Shown: positions 11,610 to 21,294 of the stretch, piece by piece
How positions within the stretch are numbered: position 1 is the stretch's first letter
How the letters are laid out: every line of letters starts with the position of its first letter
DNA from: Emydura subglobosa
Taxonomy: Eukaryota > Chordata > Testudines > Chelidae
Direction: 5' to 3'
DNA length: 64,000 nt
Assembly (NCBI GenBank): GCA_007922225.1
Contig: ML680053.1
Location: 22,976,061-23,040,060, forward strand
The notes under the pieces: model-generated
Databases searched by the model: none
What the model was told of the DNA's origin: nothing
Seen by the model: only the letters and a program-made list of their open reading frames with translations
Made by a program: the position numbers and the translations under genes

Positions 11610-12653
11610 TAAGCCTGAGTGACAGGAAAATACAGAACAACAAGATCAATATTTATTCTGATAACTCAGAGACCGCATTGTCCAGAAGTCATGGAGGCTC
11701 TCTTTGTATGCCAGAGCTCTCTAAAATACTCAGACTGTTAGAGGCTGAGATTGACAGCTTGCTATCTGAAAGACTGAATCTTTAGGGATTCAGATACTCC
11801 AGTGAAGTGATAGACTTCCCACTCAAATGTAAAAAACCATACAAGCAAATATGGAGGACCTATTTGGCCTAGTGTAAAATACATCTCTGAGGTTGCCTGG
11901 TTATGTTCCTTAACAGGAAATTTAGCACTCCTTTTAACAAAGAACTTTATCAATTTTTTCCCGAGTTCAGGTATTCGCATTAGGGTCTTTTTCCCCTCTA
12001 CATAAAGGAAATAGCCTCTTATTACATCCACATATACTCCAATTTCTAAGCCAGACTCTCAACTACTGTTTTCTTTCACCAATAAGTAAGATAAGTGTTG
12101 GAATCAGCAGCAAGGAAAGGGAATATTCACTCAAACTAGTAGTATCTTTTCTACTAATAAAAATGTAAAAGAAAATGTTTAACTGCACCCAGTACATGTC
12201 CACTGATCAAATAACAGGGGAGGGAATTAAATATGGCTTTACAAGCATGCAATGATTAAATCACCATTTCAGCCCTTAGAAGTACTCTTTATTTTGCTGA
12301 TACTCAAGTGCTCTTTCCTAAGTGGAATCACAACAGCTACAAGAGTCAATGGCTTGGGAGTTCTTTGTGAAAGAAACTTTATTTTCTATATTTCATCATT
12401 TTGCAGATAATCATTCATCTATGAGGAACACAATTCTACTTAAATCAGTTTATTTCTATATGCTTTTTCTGCGTGCAGGCCAGATACTCTTTTGAATGCT
12501 AACTTGAACATGAGGAAAAAGAGACAGTGCCTAGTACAACAGGGCCTTGGTTTTAGTTGAACCATCCTACATAATACAAAGTTCTATAATACAAACAATC
12601 TGTAACTCAATATTCTGTCTCTCTCACATAGTCTTCAAAGGTTGGGCTCTTTA

Positions 12654-12935
12654 GGGAATGCTATTAGATACCTTCAGCTGTCCAACTCCAGCTAACTGAG
12701 GCTCAAGGAGCTCAGGCTAAAACTCAGACTGTTTAATTGTGGTGTAGAAATTTCAGGCTCAGGTTGAAGCTTGAGCTCTGGGACCCTCCCACCTCACAGG
12801 GTCCTAGAGCCTGGACTCGAACACAAACTGGAGCATCTATACAGCAATTAAACAGCCCCTTAGCCCCGGCCCTGTGAACACAAGTCAGCTGGCACAGGAC
12901 AGCCATAGGTGTCTAATTGTAGTGTAAACATACCC
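12654..12935. mobile_element. Harbinger-like MITE with TTA duplication
   Basis: 282-bp element. The right end is GTGTAAACATACCC and the left end is a degraded GGGAATGCTATTAG. TTA flanks both sides (12651-12653 and 12936-12938). The interior is loosely palindromic: GAGCTCAGGCT and TTTAATTG in the left half recur inverted in the right half. Confidence 0.72.
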
Positions 12936-14462
12936 TTAGACAGCCTTTACTCTATAATATAATATAAACAAACAACCCCAAAGGACCATCTTTTCCTTTA
13001 CCCCAAAGGATATTATAGTGTAGAATGTATTCTCTCTTTCATCTCTGGTGAAAAAATTCACTTTACTGCTTGAAAGTTCCTAGCAAGTTATCGGCTCCAT
13101 ATAGGTTGATAGCTTCACTAAGAAAAACAAAAAGTATTCACAAAGACATTTCCTCGGTCACTGAGCCTTCCACCAATCCGGGGACACTTCCTACCTAACA
13201 TTAGGGTTTTTTTTCTTTTTTTAAAAAGCATTCTTAAATGCTGGTAACTTACAGTATATTTTTTTATATCTTAGGAGAAAAAGATATGATCAAAGAAACC
13301 AGGAACTTGCTAGGAATTTAGAGAAATGCCTACACTTTATGTGGGGAGAATTTTAATTTTCTGTTCTGCTTGGTCCGATTTTAATACCAAATATCATTGT
13401 AAAGTACAAGGAGAAAGGTTATTTAAACATATTTATTATTTTATTAACCATAACTGCTTTTGTTGCTGCTAGAGGTAGCTTTATAAAAAACCATAAAATC
13501 CCACAAATCACTCCTTGGGATGCCAACGCTTTAAAATCTGAGACTAAACACACAGACTACTACTATAATTTTAAAGAATATTTATCTAAACTAAAAATAT
13601 GAAGTAATTTTTTTCAAAATGTAAGTTTTCTTGAAGACTGATTTCCTTGTTTTGTGCCAGATATTAAAAATAGCATTGCCCTAGTGTGAGCTCAGCTACT
13701 TATACGTAAAAAACCAGCAAACATCCCCGTCGTCTCTTCATAAATAACTGAACTTTACAGACAATTAATATTCTGTCAATCATTTTTTTCAGATAACAAA
13801 ACATATATTGGTGACATTCTGAGACATTTGAATTCACAAAAATGGCATTTATCAATATTACATGTTAGATTTAGTATTAAACAGAAGGGAAACAGACAGG
13901 CTTTAAAGCTTTTGGTTCTTCAGAACTGCCTGAAGAATCAGCATGGTACCAGTATGAACCACTGAGATCGCATTGATTCCTAGAAGTGTTCCAGAGATGG
14001 AGGATTTCCTCTCTGCAAGCAATGATCTTTAATTGCATATCTTCACATGATTATATTAATCTAATGAGACAAAGCCCACCTCAAATTAGAAGCATTCAGA
14101 AAGGGATTAGATTTTCTTATACAGCTAACTTTCTCAAGTTCATAAGTTTTAGGGTTCTGGAGGGCTTTTATGCAGCAAGTCCAAGGTCCAGGAATAAAGA
14201 GAATAAATATAATTTCACAAGGCAGTTCCTTTGTGAAATTAGACCACCAGTTTTGGACTCCTGCTCTGGAAAAAATATCTCAGGGGAGGAAACTTAACTG
14301 TTTTAATGGGTTTTGTAGTCTTGCCCTACTTCATTTGATTTAAATATGGAAATATATTAAAAGATTTATATTTATTTTATAGTATTTTGTGTTCATTTTA
14401 TATCCAATTTAAAATGTAAATTTTTAATGGATTTTCTTTAGTAAAAAAGTAAGTCCATAACT

Positions 14463-15135
14463 AGAGAGACATGGTGAACCAGTTTCTGTTGGTGAGATAG
14501 ACAAGCTTTCGAGATAGCCAGAGCTCTTCTTCAGATCTGAGAAAGGTACTGAGAGGGTCACAGCTAAATACAAGATGGAGCAGATAGAATATGTACTAGC
14601 TACTTAAACTATGAGACCATTCAATGTAAACTGTCCAGTTAACATACAGGAGTGTTAAAGCACCACTTCTCCTTGAATGGTCCCTTGGAATATTTGCTAA
14701 CTATTTAAATTATCTGTTCCATCTTGTATTTAGCTATGACACTCTCAGCCCTGGTCTACATTTCAGAATTACTTCAATGTAACTATGTCACTCAGGGGTG
14801 TGAATAATCCACACCCCCGAGTGACGAAGATATTCGTTTCTGACCTACGCATAGGTGTGGACAATGCTATGTTGGTAGGATAGCTTCACCCACCAACATA
14901 GCTATTGCCTCTTGCGGAAGTGGATTAACTAAACTGATGGGAATGCTCTATCCTGTTAGTTTAGAGCATCTCCATTAAAGTGCTGCAGCTGCACTGATTC
15001 AGCATTGTAAGTATATAGCCACCCTCAGAACCTTTCCCAGACCTGCAGAAGAGCTCTGTGTAGCTCAAAAGCTAGTTTCTCTCACCCACCTTGTCTCTCT
15101 AATATCCTGAGATCGACACAGCTATGACAACACTG
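14463..15135. repeat. Head-to-head inverted repeat with nested MITE, possibly Penelope-like
   Basis: The left arm (about 14463-14632) is inverted in the right arm (about 14664-14747 continued at 15025-15135). Matching words are GAGCTCTTCTTCAGATCTGA on the left against GAAGAGCTC on the right, and AGCTAAATACAAGATGGA against CATCTTGTATTTAGCT. The right arm is split by a MITE at 14748-15024. The repeat resembles a common sauropsid element that I associate with Penelope-like retroelements, but no coding part is present here, so that class is an inference. The inverted arrangement itself is directly visible. Confidence 0.75.
14748..15024. mobile_element. Harbinger-like MITE nested in inverted repeat
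   Basis: 277-bp element starting GCCCTGGTCTACATTTC and ending TATATAGCCACCC, flanked by TCA on both sides (14745-14747 and 15025-15027). Removing it rejoins the right arm of the surrounding inverted repeat, so it inserted after that repeat formed. Confidence 0.75.
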
Positions 15136-15790
15136 TATATACCGAATGACCTTTGCATTATACCTTGAACCTTAATTTCTGCTTGTAATTAATGGTCATT
15201 CACTTTACGAAAAACTGTCACATCTAAATGAATCAGTTAAACTTCTGGGGATAAAACTGGTTATGAGTATATTCTTAACAGGAGGAAAGCATAAAATAGT
15301 CAAACCTTATTAATTAGATCCTGTTTTCGCTGGATATACATGAATCCTAGGTTTCATTAAAATTGCCATAATCTTATTGCAAGAATTATTCAATAGCTAC
15401 AAGTCATTTTTAATAGCGTGAAGATCAATTAAAAAAAAACATTTTGCGCACTATGACATAATGGTAACATCCTATTTGTTTTGTTTTGACCAAGTCCTTC
15501 TGTGCCATAACAGTTAGTAGATGTACATCTTTTGTTTGAGATGAGAATTTTTTTCTCTGTCTCCATCTCTAGTTGGATGACATACTGTCTCCTGGTTTAC
15601 AAAGTAAAAGGGAATAATGGAGAAGGTTGATGTTTTAAAAACGGTTACCCATTTCATTCAGTAAATAAAAAAAAACTTTGTTCAGCCTAAGTTCCTTTTG
15701 TGATTTAAGCATTTTTTTTTAAAAGTGACATTTCCAATAATTATGGGAGAAATTAGAGCTAATATTTATTCTATGCAAAAAGATAAGTCA

Positions 15791-16054
15791 GGGTTAGTCT
15801 ACACTTAAAACTTACAGTAGCACAGCTGCATTGGTACGGCTGTGCTGCTGTAAGAATGCTTGTGTAGCTGCGTTATGTGAACAGGAGAGAGCTCTCCTGC
15901 CCACATAAAACCACCTAAATGAGCGTATCCCGCTGACATAGCGCTGTTCACACAAGCACTTATGCCAGCAAAATTTATGTTGCTCAGGGGATGCTTTTTC
16001 ACACCCCTGAGTGACAAAAGTTTTGCTGGCATAACTGCTAGTGTAGATAAAGCC
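15791..16054. mobile_element. Harbinger-like MITE
   Basis: 264-bp element with ends GGGTTAGTCTACACTTA and CTAGTGTAGATAAAGCC. The flanks are TCA and TTA, a diverged or imperfect target duplication. The interior contains the palindrome around GTAGCACAGCTGCA and is similar to the copy at 11323. Confidence 0.75.
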
Positions 16055-16684
16055 TTATTTCTGATAAACTGTGAAGGATTAGCAGTCTCACAAGTGATGC
16101 ATATACAATGGAAGTATAAGAATTTCTAATAAATATTTGTAAGCAGCATGACTTTAAAAATCTCACTTTATTATGCAACAGCTGAAGTATCACTATAATA
16201 AGCCAATTTCTATCTGCTTGTCTCTAAAAAGACAAATATGCATAACAAGACAGGGAACTGGAAGCAGCACGGCTCATAGAACTGAAACTGGTTATGGAGC
16301 TCTTTTTCTCCAAGTCTCAAATTCAAATGAAGAACGGTCAGTAGCCAGAGTGGTTACGACCTATGGCCTACATTACATGAGCATGTGGGTGTAACTGCTC
16401 AAGTGGGGCAACTGCTCAGATAAAGAAAAATAACCACTCACTTACTATCTCTACTGGAGGTCTTTAGTGGGGAAAAAAATGGACATGGAGAATGAAATAG
16501 ACTTTCATCCACACAGCTAGACCCTGGAGCCTAGAGTTGAAATACACCAAGGGAGCAGTTTGTGGCCACCCAACTTCGGGCTCCGGCGCTGTCAATCTGG
16601 GCCTCGTCTTGAGAAAGCAGCAGGAGGTGCCATCGTTCATTGCTGGCTTTCACGGGTACCTCCCACCAGTGGGTTTCCATTACC

Positions 16685-16787
16685 AGCACCAGCTAGCCAA
16701 TATGAAAAACCAGACAGGGACTGGGGGGTAACAGGCGCCCTGAATATTGGGACTGCCCCTAGCAAACCAGGGCATTTGGCCACCCTA
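16685..16787 (-). repeat. Decayed DNA-transposon-like repeat at CpG-island edge
   Basis: The words AATATGAAAAACCAGACAGG, GGGGGGTAACAGGCGCC, TTGGGACTGCCCCT and the end GGCCACCCTAT match, in order, a short sauropsid repeat that begins AGGGTGACCAGA. It is truncated and diverged, and it abuts the GC-rich promoter region. Confidence 0.55.
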
Positions 16788-17304
16788 TGGCTGCCGCTGG
16801 GCTTGACAAAAGCGGCTTTTCTGCTCCCTCAGCACGGCGGCTCCGGCACTAGCCGCCTCGGGGAGAGGAGAGGACCCGGAGGCAGCTCCGGGAGCGGGAC
16901 TGGTTATTCAGCAAGAAGCAGTGCGGTCGCGTGAAGCACATTACAAGGGACGTTGCGAGTGGGGGGGTCCCTTCCCCGCCTCTCAGCCCGCTGCGGCCAT
17001 CCTGCAGCGCGGCCAGCCTGCGTAGGGGGGCGCTGCCGAGCTCCGGTCTTAGGAGCGTCTCTCCCTCCCCCGCCCCGTTATCGTTGCCGTTAGTTCATCC
17101 AGTCGATTCCCACAGCAGCGCAGGGCAGGGCAGGCTTCAGCAGCTGCCACTGCGCATACTCGGAGGTGGCGCATGCTCAGTCCTAATAAGGCGCTCATTC
17201 TGAGGGGAGGTAAATTCGGACACAGGTGCCGACAAGGCTCCCCACACGGGCCACCGCGCTGGATGGCCTCCCCGCCAGCATCCGCCGGCGGCAGCTGCCC
17301 TTAC

Positions 17305-17460
17305 CGAGATTCATTGTGCCCCTCGCGCCCCCATTTTAAAAACGCGCCAGCAGACACCCACCTACAGCCAACAACGGCGGCAACTCTGCGCGGCGTCGAC
17401 CCTCTGTACGGCCGTTGCACGCTGATTGGCTCAGCCGGCTGTCAGTCCTTCGATCTCTGT
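17305..17460 (-). other. KBTBD3: Candidate non-coding first exon of KBTBD3
   Basis: On the minus strand a good donor, CTCG|GTAAGG, lies at 17305/17304 within the CpG island, in the right direction to splice to the 5' UTR acceptor at 9192. The transcription start, and so the upper limit, is a guess. No coding content is proposed. Confidence 0.45.
17425..17429 (-). promoter_or_regulatory. CCAAT box (NF-Y)
   Basis: GCTGATTGGCTC contains an inverted CCAAT box in a good NF-Y context. It is the one closest to the candidate KBTBD3 first exon. Confidence 0.55.
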
Positions 17461-17570
17461 GCTCGGAGTGGCTTCTCGCGTTGTCAATCAGAAGTAAAGC
17501 CCGTCCCCTGTGACGGCTGTTGGCCTCCCCTCTTTTTCTCATCGTCCGCCCCACACGCTCTACGCCCTGA

Positions 17571-17578
17571 TGACGTCA
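17571..17578. promoter_or_regulatory. Consensus CRE palindrome
   Basis: A perfect TGACGTCA, followed by CG, in the middle of the CpG island between the two divergent genes. This is the CREB/ATF consensus. Its central position could serve both directions. Confidence 0.65.
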
Positions 17579-17614
17579 CGTAGCAAGCGCCCACTCTTCC
17601 CTGATAGGTTGGTG

Positions 17615-17663
17615 ATTGGTTCATCGTCCCGTCACTTACGAGGCTTTTCTAACATGTGATTGG
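17615..17663. promoter_or_regulatory. Paired CCAAT boxes (NF-Y)
   Basis: Two ATTGG cores, in GGTGATTGGTTC (17615-17619) and TGTGATTGGTCAA (17659-17663), lie 44 bp apart, close to a whole number of helical turns. Spaced NF-Y sites like these are common in bidirectional promoters. Confidence 0.6.
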
Positions 17664-18190
17664 TCAATGCGGCTCTTTTCTGTCGGGGACGCATGTCTGT
17701 TACCGTACTACCGTAATCACACCGCGTCCTGCGGAGAAGGGGGAGGCCTCGTGGGCGCAGGGCAGGCCGGGGTGCCTGGTAGCGGGCGCTGTCCTCTAAT
17801 CTTTACAGGGGCGGAATTAGGGACTCGGGAGCGCGCCCTGGTGCTGCTGCTGTGCCCCCCTCTCCCCCCGTTCCAGGAGGAGCGCGCACGGAGTCGCACG
17901 GGAGCGCGCTTCCTTGTCTAGGCACTGGCAGGACAGAGTCGTCCGTTGGCTGGTCCCCGTGCCGGGTGGGGGCCCCCCGCCACCCTCTGTCGGCCCCCCG
18001 CCCTACCCCCGGGTCCCTTCAGCCGCGGTCCCCGCCAGGGGTGGAGTTTGCCCCGTGTGTTTCCATCAGCCTGGGACGGGGCTGCCCCACAGTCCGTCCC
18101 TGGGCTGGGGGCGGCGGCGGCCGGCATCTGACGGCCTCCCTCCCCTCAGCCGGTGGGTCGAGGCCGCTGGCCTCCGCCCAGCCATTCCCC

Positions 18191-18334
18191 ATGGGCAGCG
18201 TGCGCTGGGCCTTCCCCTGCGCCGCCTGGGCCCCCCGCCGGGACGAGTGGCTGCTGGCCGCGCGCCTGGTGCAGCCCGAGGAGAAGGCCCGCGTGCGCCA
18301 GTTCGTCTTCGCCCGGGATGCCAAGGCTGCCATG
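18191..18334 (+). CDS. AASDHPPT: AASDHPPT coding exon 1
   Basis: Encodes residues 1-48 of L-aminoadipate-semialdehyde dehydrogenase-phosphopantetheinyl transferase, the cytosolic enzyme that moves 4'-phosphopantetheine from CoA to a serine on carrier domains (fatty acid synthase, mitochondrial acyl carrier protein, AASDH, and formyltetrahydrofolate dehydrogenases). It reads MGSVRWAFPCAAW and ends QFVFARDAKAAM at donor ATG|GTAGAG, a phase-0 junction. The chosen ATG aligns with Met14 of the human protein. The frame stays open upstream to 17852, so a longer N-terminus cannot be excluded, but that upstream part is low-complexity CpG-island translation. Confidence 0.95.
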
Positions 18335-19979
18335 GTAGAGGAAGCGGCTGCGCCTTGTTACGGCGATAGCGTGTGTGTGTCGGGGGGAGCCGCGTGTGTC
18401 CGCCCTGCAGGGCCGCCTGGGGAGGGGCGGAGATGGGGGTGTGTGGCACCGCAGGGCACGGGACACGAGCCGAAACAGCGAAAGCTAATGCCTAAGGCAG
18501 GACCCTTGAAAGGAAGCGAGGTTAACTAAGGCGCTGCAGTGTTTTGTTATGGTTCTTAGGAGCCAGGCTCAGTGCTTTGCCTGTGTACAATAAAAGGTCC
18601 CTGCCGCCCGGCCCCCTCTGCTGGAAGAAAACCATCATCTGCTCCACCAAGTGAACCTGAGCAGGGCAGCCTGTGCTCCGTGACCCGCCCTGGTTTTCTG
18701 GGTACTTCGAGGTGTTTGCATTCACTTCTACAGTTCTCAGGGTATGTCTACACTGCAGCGTGGAGCCAGGTCCCTAGTCCTGCAGTGGCAGCCCCGCTCC
18801 CTCGGTGCGAGAACCCCCGACTGAGCCTCAACCTCAAGGCAACCTATACGCAGCTACTTTTAGCATGCAAATATAAACCCTGCTAGCCCAAGTCTATGGC
18901 CCTGGGCTGGGAGTCTCAATCCGAGATGCAGTGTAGACATACCCGAAACTGGCTTAGGTCCTTCACACCTGAGATACTGCCCGTCTCACTCTGACATGCT
19001 GCCATAGTTGAGATCAGCTGAAATCCAGGCTGCTTTTGGTGTAAAAGAAAAGGGACTGTTGGCAGGGACAGAGTATTCCCCATGGCTGCCTCTTTCCTTT
19101 AGAATTTACTTTTCCCTCCCCGATCCAGAGTAGTCCAACTGTTGACGTTCAGTGATGCTGAAAAGCATATCTTTTTAGGAGGCAGTTTGAGGAATCAAAT
19201 ACACCCAAGGCATGACCTGCCTCTGTTGTCTTATTGGTATAAGTTATAGCATGGGTTAGGATGGGAAAAAGGGTTCTGTCTTTGGACTTTTGACAGAAAA
19301 CAGGTCACAAGGATTTTGAAGGAATTTGTTCCACCTTGTTTTATGAAATAAAAATCAGCAACAATGTGAGGTATAACTAGGAAGCATAGTGAGTAAGAGG
19401 ATATGACTGTGTATCTTTTAAAACTCAGTGAAGCTGGCATTCCAGCTTTATATCAATAACTTGAGTAATATAAATTACAACTAATCATGTTATTAATGAC
19501 CATTTTAATCAGTTTTGACTGTTCGACTTCCACAAACCCTTTATTTAGCTTTTAAATAACTTTTAATAAAAACAGTGCTAATAGGAAAGCTGAGAGAGTT
19601 TTAAATCAATGTGATTCAAAGAAATATTATTCACTGTTGGAAGATAAAACATCCTCAGCAGAAAGGTGGGGGGGAGATTCTATTTCAGTTAATGCAATTC
19701 TTTAGAAGGGGGACTCTGTATGTTGTACTGTGCTGCATAAATCATTGAAACATGACAAACTATTTGTTAAATTTATTTGAGCTGATAATTATTTAAGCTT
19801 TTAATTTATCTCATGTTACGATTTTGGTAAAAAGCAAGTTTCTTTAAGTAATAACTAAAACTTAGCTCTACTTTCTCTTGGCAATTAAGTAAACTGGTAT
19901 TTTAGTAGTTACAAATTGTTCTTCATACATGGCACAATGGTTCCATATGCATCATTTTTAACTTTCTTTTATTTCCTAG
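18335..19979 (+). other. AASDHPPT: AASDHPPT intron 1
   Basis: A 1.6-kb GT-AG intron with donor GTAGAG and acceptor TTTCCTAG. It carries the MITE at 18740-18944. Nothing else was recognised in 18950-19979, which is ordinary AT-rich intron. Confidence 0.9.
18740..18944. mobile_element. Harbinger-like MITE with perfect 18-bp inverted ends
   Basis: 205-bp element whose ends are exact inverted repeats, GGGTATGTCTACACTGCA and TGCAGTGTAGACATACCC. This is the least diverged terminus of its family in the window. The left flank is TCA, but the right flank (GAA) does not match. The interior is palindrome-like, with CTGGGCTGGGAGTCTC-type words. Confidence 0.82.
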
Positions 19980-20205
19980 GCTGGTCGTCTGCTGATAAGA
20001 AAATTAATTGCAGAAAAACTGTGGATACCTTGGAATGAAATACACTTGCAAAGGACATCAAAAGGAAAACCCTTCCTAGTGAATGATGTACTCTGTATCC
20101 ATCCCAATTTCAACTTTAACATCTCTCATCAAGGGGATTATGCAGTTCTTGCAGCTGAGCCTGAGCTTCAAGTTGGCATTGATATAATGAAGACTGATTT
20201 GCCAG
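19980..20205 (+). CDS. AASDHPPT: AASDHPPT coding exon 2
   Basis: Residues 49-124, starting AGRLLIRKLIAEKLW directly after TTTCCTAG. It carries the CoA-binding and metal-binding core of the Sfp/AcpS superfamily: NFNISHQGDYAVLA (His98) and VGIDIM, where Asp116 is the predicted magnesium ligand, equivalent to human Asp129 with the constant offset of 13. It ends in phase 1 at CCAG|GTAATG. The sequence is intact and well conserved. Confidence 0.96.
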
Positions 20206-20459
20206 GTAATGTATTACTATAACTAAGCAAATTTTAAAGAGTAACTATTGAGCATTTTAAGATTTCCATAAAAGTCAACCAAAGTCCTTGCAATTGTGTT
20301 GTCGAAATAGAGACCAAGAGTTAGCACTTCTATTTGATTTTTTTCAACTCATGGATTGAATTTATTTGCCTATTTATTGCTATAAAGTCTCTGAAGTATA
20401 TATATTACTTTCTTGTTGCATCTTGATTGTGGATCTTTCTATTTATCTTTCTAAGTAAG

Positions 20460-20526
20460 GGCTTGATCCTGCAATGAAATTGACATGGGCAGACACTTGC
20501 AGAAATCTCATTGCAGGATTGGAGCC
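20460..20526. repeat. Short palindromic MITE-like repeat
   Basis: Inverted arms GGCTTGATCCTGCAATGA and CTCATTGCAGGATTGGAGCC enclose about 25 bp. It resembles a short sauropsid MITE whose ends contain AATCCTGCAA. It is very short and probably internally deleted. Confidence 0.6.
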
Positions 20527-20997
20527 TAGAAGGTTTTTAAAATACTAAGCCTAACAGAAATTTCCTGTTAGCGCATTCATTGGCATAAACCTGAAAAATA
20601 ACTAAATTGTAGATTAATGAAATGCAGGCCAAAACACTGTAAAAGGAAACTGTACCAAATGCATTCCCAAAAACATGCAATTTTACGAAGAGCACTTCAG
20701 ACAGACAGCTCAATTTTAAGCATGATTGGATTAAGAGAGATACTGGAATTTATAACCATCAAGTTAGTTTTCTGGCATTTATTCCCACTGAACTAAAAAC
20801 TTCTTCAGAAAATTTACAAGCATAACAACAATGGTCTGAAACTGTAGAAATTTTGTCTAATTTCTTGTGAAGGAAGTTCTTCAGTTTCTCCACAATCTTC
20901 AGTTTGTCCAGTATTCTGTTTAAAAAGAAATTAAAAATAAAAATAAAAATTGAAACTTAATGTGCAAACAGAGTAAAGTGCAGACCAGTAATAAATA

Positions 20998-21013
20998 CAC
21001 ACACACACACACT
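20998..21013. repeat. (AC)n microsatellite
   Basis: About eight AC dinucleotides between ATAAATAC and TGCTTT. No other feature overlaps it. Confidence 0.85.
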
Positions 21014-21294
21014 GCTTTAAAAGGGCCAATTTCACAAAGCTGACAAGAGTTATAAGCTAGCTACATCATCTGGGAGGAAGAATTTAATCAGAAAAATGTG
21101 AATGATGATTGGGAATTGTTTAAGAGCACTTTAATAGATGCCCAAAAATGCACAATCGAAGAAGGCTGTATTGTTCTTTTTTTTTTTTTTTTTTAAACTT
21201 TATTTTGAGGGGAAGTGAAGAGAGCTTAAAAAAAAATATATATATAACAAATGAAAGAAGGGGTAAGTTAATAGAAATGAATATAAATCAGAAT

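Larger units (their letters stand above)
9192..17304 (-). other. KBTBD3: KBTBD3 5' intron
   Basis: Presumed 8.1-kb intron between the candidate non-coding first exon (donor CG|GTAAGG at 17304) and the acceptor at 9192. It is packed with MITEs (10275, 10696, 11323, 12654, 14748, 15791) and an inverted-repeat element (14463-15135). Nothing recognisable was found in 9192-10100, 11613-12650, 12940-14460 or 16060-16680. The extent depends on the unproven first exon. Confidence 0.6.
16800..18480. promoter_or_regulatory. CpG island shared by KBTBD3 and AASDHPPT
   Basis: An abrupt GC-rich, CpG-dense block in an otherwise AT-rich window, lying between the divergent 5' ends of KBTBD3 (minus) and AASDHPPT (plus). 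It contains a perfect CRE at 17571, three ATTGG (inverted CCAAT) boxes at 17425, 17615 and 17659, and a TGCGCATACT NRF1-like site near 17151. No TATA box was seen, as is usual for such housekeeping promoters. The gap between the candidate KBTBD3 first exon and the AASDHPPT start codon is under 1 kb, which makes a bidirectional promoter likely. Confidence 0.85.

Noticed and set aside
11204..11785. 60- and 125-codon open frames
   Set aside because: They cover the Harbinger-like MITE at 11323-11609 and its flank. They are palindromic DNA, not coding.
16537..17203. Open frames of 64-124 codons before the CpG island
   Set aside because: They overlap a decayed repeat and GC-rich promoter DNA, and no conserved protein is recognised.
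18066..18466. Several overlapping minus-strand open frames of 104-127 codons
   Set aside because: These are antisense shadows of AASDHPPT exon 1 and its GC-rich surroundings, arginine/proline-rich and mutually overlapping.
17852..18529. 225-codon plus-strand open frame over the CpG island
   Set aside because: Only the 18191-18334 part is conserved AASDHPPT. The rest is Pro/Gly/Ala-rich translation of GC-rich DNA, and the frame reads through the intron 1 donor.
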